Shown here: piece after piece, positions 60,065 through 64,000 of the stretch
How positions within the stretch are numbered: the first letter of the stretch is position 1
Layout of the letters: the number at the start of each line of letters is the position of its first letter
Source: Bradyrhizobium erythrophlei
Lineage (GTDB): Bacteria; Pseudomonadota; Alphaproteobacteria; Rhizobiales; Xanthobacteraceae
DNA length: 64,000 nt
Direction: 5' to 3'
Assembly: GCA_900129675.1 (NCBI GenBank)
Contig: FSRD01000002.1
Coordinates: 992,001 to 1,056,000, forward strand
Notes under the pieces: generated by a model
Databases searched by the model: none
Told to the model about the DNA's origin: nothing
Seen by the model: only the letters and a program-made list of their open reading frames with translations
Translations under genes and position numbers: made by a program

Positions 60065-62035
60065 ATGGTCGTTGGCGGATCGTTTGACACGTTCCCCAAA
60101 TTGCTTCTGCGAAATGCCGCGCAATTTGGCAGCCGTCCGGCGTTTCGGCATAAGGATCTTGGCATATGGCAGACGTGGACCTGGACCCAGGTCGCCGAGA
60201 TCGTGCGTGCTTATGCCGCGGGCTTGCAGCGACTTGGATTGCAGCCAGGAGACACCATCGCCATCGTCGGTTCCAACCGGCCGAAGCTCTACTGGACCGT
60301 GATGGCAGCGCAGACGCTGCGCGCGATTCCGGTTCCGGTCTATTCGGATGCGGTGGCTGACGAGCTTGCCTATGTCCTCGCTCACGCCGGTGTAAAGTTT
60401 GTCGCCGCGCAGGATCAGGAACAGGTCGACAAGGTCTTGTCCGTATCGCAACGGGTGCCGCATCTCCACACGATCGTTTATGACGAGCCGCGCGGACTCC
60501 ATGACTACGATCACAGCCGATTGACCGCAATCCACGATGTCATCGAAGACGGCCGCGCCGCGCTTGCGGCCAACGCTGCGCTTGGCGGTCAGATCGATGA
60601 ACTCATCCGGCACGGTGAAGGTTCTGACATCTCGGTCATCCTTTACACCTCGGGAACAACCGGCGCGTCGAAGGGCGTCATGCTGTCGGCGCGGGGCTGC
60701 ATCGATGCTGCGACGGATACTGTCAGATTCGACCGATTGACCGACAACGACGTGGCGCTCGCCTACCTGCCGCTCGCCTGGGTGGGCGATCATTACCTCA
60801 ATTATGTACAGGGCCTTGTCGCTGGATTCTGCATGGCGTGTCCCGAGAGCGGTGAGACGATCGAGCAGGATTTGCGCGAGATCGGACCAACTTTCTATTT
60901 CGCTCCGCCGCGCGTTTTCGAGGCCATGCTGACGCGGGTGATGATCCGCATGGAGGACGCTGCGGCAATCAAGCGGCGAATGTTCAACTACTTCCTTGGC
61001 ATTGCACAGCGGCATGGCGAGTCGATTTTGACCGGAAAGCCGACGCCGCTGTCAGGCCGGTTGCTCTATGCGCTCGGGCGCTTGATGGTCTACGAGCCCC
61101 TTAAAAACGTTCTTGGCCTGTCTTGCGTGCGCGTTGCCTATACCGCAGGTGAGGCCATCGGTCCGGATCTTTTCGCGTTTTACCGCTCGATCGGACTGAA
61201 CCTGAAGCAACTCTACGGTCAGACCGAAGCGTTCCTCTATGTGACCTGTCAGCCTGATGGAGATATCTACTCCGATACGGTTGGTCCGGCGGCGCCGAAC
61301 GTCGACATCCGCATTGCGGAATCAGGCGAAGTGCAGTTCCGCTCACCCGGCATGTTCGTCGGATATTTCAAGGATCAGGCGAAGACTGCGGAGGCCATGA
61401 CGTCCGACGGTTACGTCAAGACTGGCGATGCCGGTTTCTTCGACGAGAAGACAGGACATCTGAAGATCATCGATCGTGCGAAGGATGTCGGTCGGCTGGC
61501 TGACGGCACGATGTTTGCGCCGAAGTATCTTGAGAACAAATTGAAGTTCTTTCCCAACATCAAGGAAGCGGTCGCTTTCGGCGATTCCAGGGAGTTTGTT
61601 TGCGCCATTATCAACATCGACCCGGTCGCTGTGGCGAACTGGGCCGAACGTAACAACATCGCCTTCGGTTCCTATCAGGAGCTGGCGGGGCATCCGCTGG
61701 TCTACGACATGGTGGCGAAAGATGTTGTCGAGGTGAACCGCGCCCTTGCGGAGGGAAAGGTACTGGCGGGCACGCAGATCCGCCGCTTTCTCATTCTGCA
61801 CAAGGAACTCGACGCGGACGATGGCGAATTGACCCGCACGCAGAAAGTTCGCCGCGGGTTCATTGCCGAGCGCTATGCGCCACTGGTCACCGCGCTCTAT
61901 GACGGTTCACATGAAGCCGACATCTCCACCGAGGTCACTTTTGAGGATGGCCGCAAGGGCGTGATTGCGGCACGGATCAAGATCCGCGACTTGCAAACAA
62001 CCGGTGCGAGAGAACCTCTGGGGAGGGCCGCATGA
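60065..62035 (+). CDS. Long-chain acyl-CoA synthetase-like AMP-forming ligase
   Basis: The 656-residue adenylate-forming enzyme activates a carboxylic acid with ATP and CoA. It has the AMP-binding P-loop VILYTSGTTGASKGVMLSAR, the acyl-adenylate motif region YGQTEAF, GDAGFFDEKTGHLKIIDRAK (the TGD-type hinge) and KYLENKLKFFPNIKEAVAFG near the C-terminal lid. GGAG stands 6 nt before ATG 60065; ATG 60053 lies before this site. It leads an operon with livG, livH and livM; its stop overlaps livG by 4 nt. Activation upon uptake of an aromatic or branched-chain acid is likely. Confidence 0.9.
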   Translation: MVVGGSFDTFPKLLLRNAAQFGSRPAFRHKDLGIWQTWTWTQVAEIVRAYAAGLQRLGLQPGDTIAIVGSNRPKLYWTVMAAQTLRAIPVPVYSDAVADELAYVLAHAGVKFVAAQDQEQVDKVLSVSQRVPHLHTIVYDEPRGLHDYDHSRLTAIHDVIEDGRAALAANAALGGQIDELIRHGEGSDISVILYTSGTTGASKGVMLSARGCIDAATDTVRFDRLTDNDVALAYLPLAWVGDHYLNYVQGLVAGFCMACPESGETIEQDLREIGPTFYFAPPRVFEAMLTRVMIRMEDAAAIKRRMFNYFLGIAQRHGESILTGKPTPLSGRLLYALGRLMVYEPLKNVLGLSCVRVAYTAGEAIGPDLFAFYRSIGLNLKQLYGQTEAFLYVTCQPDGDIYSDTVGPAAPNVDIRIAESGEVQFRSPGMFVGYFKDQAKTAEAMTSDGYVKTGDAGFFDEKTGHLKIIDRAKDVGRLADGTMFAPKYLENKLKFFPNIKEAVAFGDSREFVCAIINIDPVAVANWAERNNIAFGSYQELAGHPLVYDMVAKDVVEVNRALAEGKVLAGTQIRRFLILHKELDADDGELTRTQKVRRGFIAERYAPLVTALYDGSHEADISTEVTFEDGRKGVIAARIKIRDLQTTGAREPLGRAA

Positions 62036-62817
62036 GGATGCCGGACAAGAGCGAATTCTTGCTTCAGGTCGAAGGGGTATCGCTGACTTTTGGCGGAGTG
62101 ACAGCCCTGAGGGACGTATCGTTTGACATCAGGAAGGGCGAAATTCGCGCCATCATCGGGCCGAACGGCGCCGGCAAAACCTCGATGCTCAACGTCATCA
62201 ACGGCTTCTATCATCCCAATCGCGGCGCCATCACTTTCAAGGGCCGGACCCGCGCCCGGATGCAGTCGTTCGAGGCGTCCCGTGGCGGCATCGCGCGCAC
62301 CTTTCAAAACGTCGCACTGTTCAAGGGAATGAGCGCGCTCGACAACATCATGGCTGGCCGCACATTGAAGATGCGCCGGGGCCTTCTGTGGCAGATGCTG
62401 CGTTACGGCCCTGCGCTGGCGGAGGAGATCGAGCATCGGAACCGGGTCGAGGAGATCATCGATTTTCTGGAGATTGAGGCGATCCGCAAGGTGCCGGTTG
62501 CGCGTTTGCCATATGGCCTGCAGAAACGCGTTGAACTCGGCCGTGCCCTTGCAATGGAGCCTGATCTTCTGCTCCTCGACGAGCCGATGGCAGGCATGAA
62601 CCTCGAGGAGAAGGAGGACATGTCGCGGTTCATCATCGACGTGAGCAATCATTACGGCACGACCATTGCGCTGATCGAGCACGACATGGCTGTAGTGATG
62701 GATCTCGCCCATCGCGTGGTGGTGCTCGATCATGGCGTGAAGATCGCCGACGGCACGCCGGATGAGGTCAAGCAGAATCAGGGCGTCATCGACGCCTATC
62801 TCGGCGTCGCGCACTAA
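62032..62817 (+). CDS. livG: Branched-chain-type ABC transporter ATP-binding protein (LivG)
   Basis: The 261-residue ATPase shows Walker A (IIGPNGAGKTSMLNVINGFY), the LivG-specific ISRTFQN-like block as GGIARTFQNVALFKGMSALD, signature LPYGLQKRVELGRALAMEPD, Walker B LLLLDEPMAGMNLEEKEDM and H-loop IEHDMAVVMDL. It energises uptake of branched-chain amino acids or aromatic acids. Its ATG overlaps the synthetase stop (ATGA), and livH begins 10 nt after its stop. Confidence 0.93.
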   Translation: MRMPDKSEFLLQVEGVSLTFGGVTALRDVSFDIRKGEIRAIIGPNGAGKTSMLNVINGFYHPNRGAITFKGRTRARMQSFEASRGGIARTFQNVALFKGMSALDNIMAGRTLKMRRGLLWQMLRYGPALAEEIEHRNRVEEIIDFLEIEAIRKVPVARLPYGLQKRVELGRALAMEPDLLLLDEPMAGMNLEEKEDMSRFIIDVSNHYGTTIALIEHDMAVVMDLAHRVVVLDHGVKIADGTPDEVKQNQGVIDAYLGVAH

Positions 62818-62827
62818 GGAGCATTGC

Positions 62828-63757
62828 GTGATCGCGTTGGGTCAATTTCTCGAAGTGCTGATCGGCGGATTGATGTCCGGCGTGCTGTATTCGCTGGTCG
62901 CGCTCGGCTTCGTGTTGATCTTCAAAGCATCCGGTGTCTTTAATTTTGCCCAGGGCGCAATGGTATTGCTCGCAGGACTGGCGCTGGTCCGCTCGCTCGA
63001 CTTCCTGGTGGCCGAGGGTTTCCCGCTTTGGGCTGCGATCATCATCGGCATCGGCTTCGCCGTCGTGATCATGGCGATAACGGCTTGGCTGATCGAGCGG
63101 TTGGTGATCGGACCTCTTGTCAACCAGGACGGCCTCACGCTGTTCATGTCCACTATCGGCGCGACATTCATCCTCGAAGGCGCTGCGCAGATGATCTTCG
63201 GTTCCGATGCCTACCCTTTGCGGCTGTTTCCGACGGATGCCTGGTTCTTGTTTGAAAGCCTCTTTCCGGGTGGAATTCTGGTCAACAAGCTGGATGTCTG
63301 GGGCGGTTTTATCGCCGGCATTCTGGTCGCCGGTCTGGCGATCTTCTTCCAGCGTACCAAGACCGGTCGCGCACTCCGGGCCGTTGCCGACGACCACCTG
63401 GCCGCGCAGTCGGTCGGGATTCCGATCAACTGGATCTGGTTCGTGGTCTGGCTTGTTGCCGGTCTGGTTGCGCTGGTTGCGGCGACCGTGTGGGGCACCA
63501 AGCTGGGCGTACAGTACTCCATCACTTTTCTTGCGCTGAAGGCCTTGCCGGTTCTGATCATTGGGGGTCTTACCTCGGTTCCGGGGGCCATTGTCGGCGG
63601 GCTCATTGTGGGTGCGGGTGAGAAGATCGCGGAGGTTTTTCTGGGGGCGTATATTGGTGGCGGTATCGAATATTGGTTCGCCTTTGTGCTGGCGTTGGCG
63701 GTGCTGCTTGTGCGGCCGCAGGGCCTGTTCGGCGAGCGGATCATCGAACGCATCTGA
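62828..63757 (+). CDS. livH: Branched-chain-type ABC transporter permease (LivH)
   Basis: The 309-residue permease from GTG 62828 (GGAG 5 nt upstream) starts VIALGQFLEVLIGGLMSGVL and has LivH blocks YSLVALGFVLIFKASGVFNF AQGAMVLL, then the helix pair and loop FQRTKTGRALRAVADDHLAA with QSVGIPINWIWFVVWLVAG, and the C-terminal RPQGLFGERIIERI. About eight to nine transmembrane helices. A longer frame from 62762 overlaps livG and is rejected. Confidence 0.93.
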   Translation: MIALGQFLEVLIGGLMSGVLYSLVALGFVLIFKASGVFNFAQGAMVLLAGLALVRSLDFLVAEGFPLWAAIIIGIGFAVVIMAITAWLIERLVIGPLVNQDGLTLFMSTIGATFILEGAAQMIFGSDAYPLRLFPTDAWFLFESLFPGGILVNKLDVWGGFIAGILVAGLAIFFQRTKTGRALRAVADDHLAAQSVGIPINWIWFVVWLVAGLVALVAATVWGTKLGVQYSITFLALKALPVLIIGGLTSVPGAIVGGLIVGAGEKIAEVFLGAYIGGGIEYWFAFVLALAVLLVRPQGLFGERIIERI

Positions 63758-63772
63758 GGCGAGGAGTTCGTC

Positions 63773-64000
63773 GTGCTTTATCGCGAGGCTGGCCAATTCA
63801 AGACGACCTACGCGGAGGATATGGCGATCTTCCCGATCCGCCAGGATCGTATTGCGCTCGGTATCTTGCTCGGGATCGCCTTCATCGGGGTGCCGCTGCT
63901 GGCGACTTTCCACGTTTGGCCGTTCGCCGGCGACTATCTGCTGTGGGCCATTCTGTTGCCCTTCCTGATCCTCGCGCTCGCCGCGATCGGCGTGAACATT
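63773..64000 (+). CDS. livM: Branched-chain-type ABC transporter permease (LivM), 5' part, cut by window edge
   Basis: From GTG 63773, with GAGGAG upstream, the open frame encodes 76 residues (VLYREAGQFKTTYAEDMAIF, PIRQDRIALGILLGIAFIGV...GDYLLWAILLPFLILALAAIG) matching the N-terminus of LivM permeases, with two hydrophobic helices before the window ends. It is 15 nt after livH. The remaining transporter parts, a periplasmic binding protein and livF, are expected beyond the edge. Confidence 0.88.
   Translation, partial: MLYREAGQFKTTYAEDMAIFPIRQDRIALGILLGIAFIGVPLLATFHVWPFAGDYLLWAILLPFLILALAAIGVNI

Overview
The window reads as a high-GC alphaproteobacterial chromosome, most likely Bradyrhizobium or a close Nitrobacteraceae relative. 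The best indicators are: a cytochrome b/c1 fusion gene (fbcH) directly behind the Rieske gene; a fused anthranilate synthase trpE(G) preceded by a rhizobial trpL attenuator; an isocitrate lyase divergent from a ScfR/RamB-type regulator; DUF4170, DUF1285 and DUF6111 proteins; and many dispersed palindromic repeats of the kind that fill Bradyrhizobium intergenic DNA. The genus call is an inference from recognised gene types, not from a database search. No tRNA, rRNA, CRISPR array, phage or intact insertion sequence was recognised.

Layout. 0-10 kb: an SDR / FAD-oxidoreductase / amino-acid ABC permease run (minus strand, permease cut by the window edge), a secreted tannase/feruloyl-esterase-like enzyme divergent from a secreted YncE-like protein, a secreted TPR protein, an EF-hand protein with a possible coupled small ORF, and a Crp/Fnr regulator. 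10-15 kb: a long dispersed repeat, a small ABM-like protein, then the glyoxylate-bypass pair scfR <> aceA and a DUF4170 gene. 15-23 kb: metallophosphoesterase, Nudix hydrolase, a coupled GT-C-like membrane protein and GT2 glycosyltransferase, a GNAT enzyme, and a TonB-dependent receptor next to a DUF2946-like protein. 23-30 kb: a four-gene MoxR / DUF58 / BatA-DUF4159 / large membrane protein operon with every junction overlapping by 4 nt. 30-34 kb: a compact plus-strand operon DUF1285 - CoA-Nudix - DUF6111 - CCA nucleotidyltransferase - TauE. 34-37 kb: HAD, hemF, queD, queE, trmL on the minus strand.

37-45 kb: the bc1 complex (Rieske + fbcH), a dienelactone-hydrolase-like enzyme, a BphC-type extradiol dioxygenase, then trpL-trpE(G)-apt. 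45-50 kb: two adjacent ParA/MinD-like ATPases (one with a degenerate P-loop), an M48 protease with LemA, and an Rsm22-like methyltransferase. 50-60 kb: an accessory-looking zone of isolated genes (arylsulfatase, FMO-like monooxygenase, methyltransferase, patatin lipoprotein, two-TM K+ channel, SnoaL-like protein) separated by long gene-poor spacers carrying several repeat families. 60-64 kb: an acyl-CoA synthetase coupled to livG, livH and the start of livM, a branched-chain-type ABC uptake operon whose cargo is probably a carboxylic acid that is activated on entry.

The most rewarding regions are the trpL attenuator (predicted to be leaderless), the paired ParA-like ATPase locus with its M48/LemA neighbours and an apparent frame switch in the protease tail, the MoxR operon, the long 500-bp class repeat present in two inverted copies 40 kb apart, and the clustered regulatory-looking repeats in the 51-60 kb zone.
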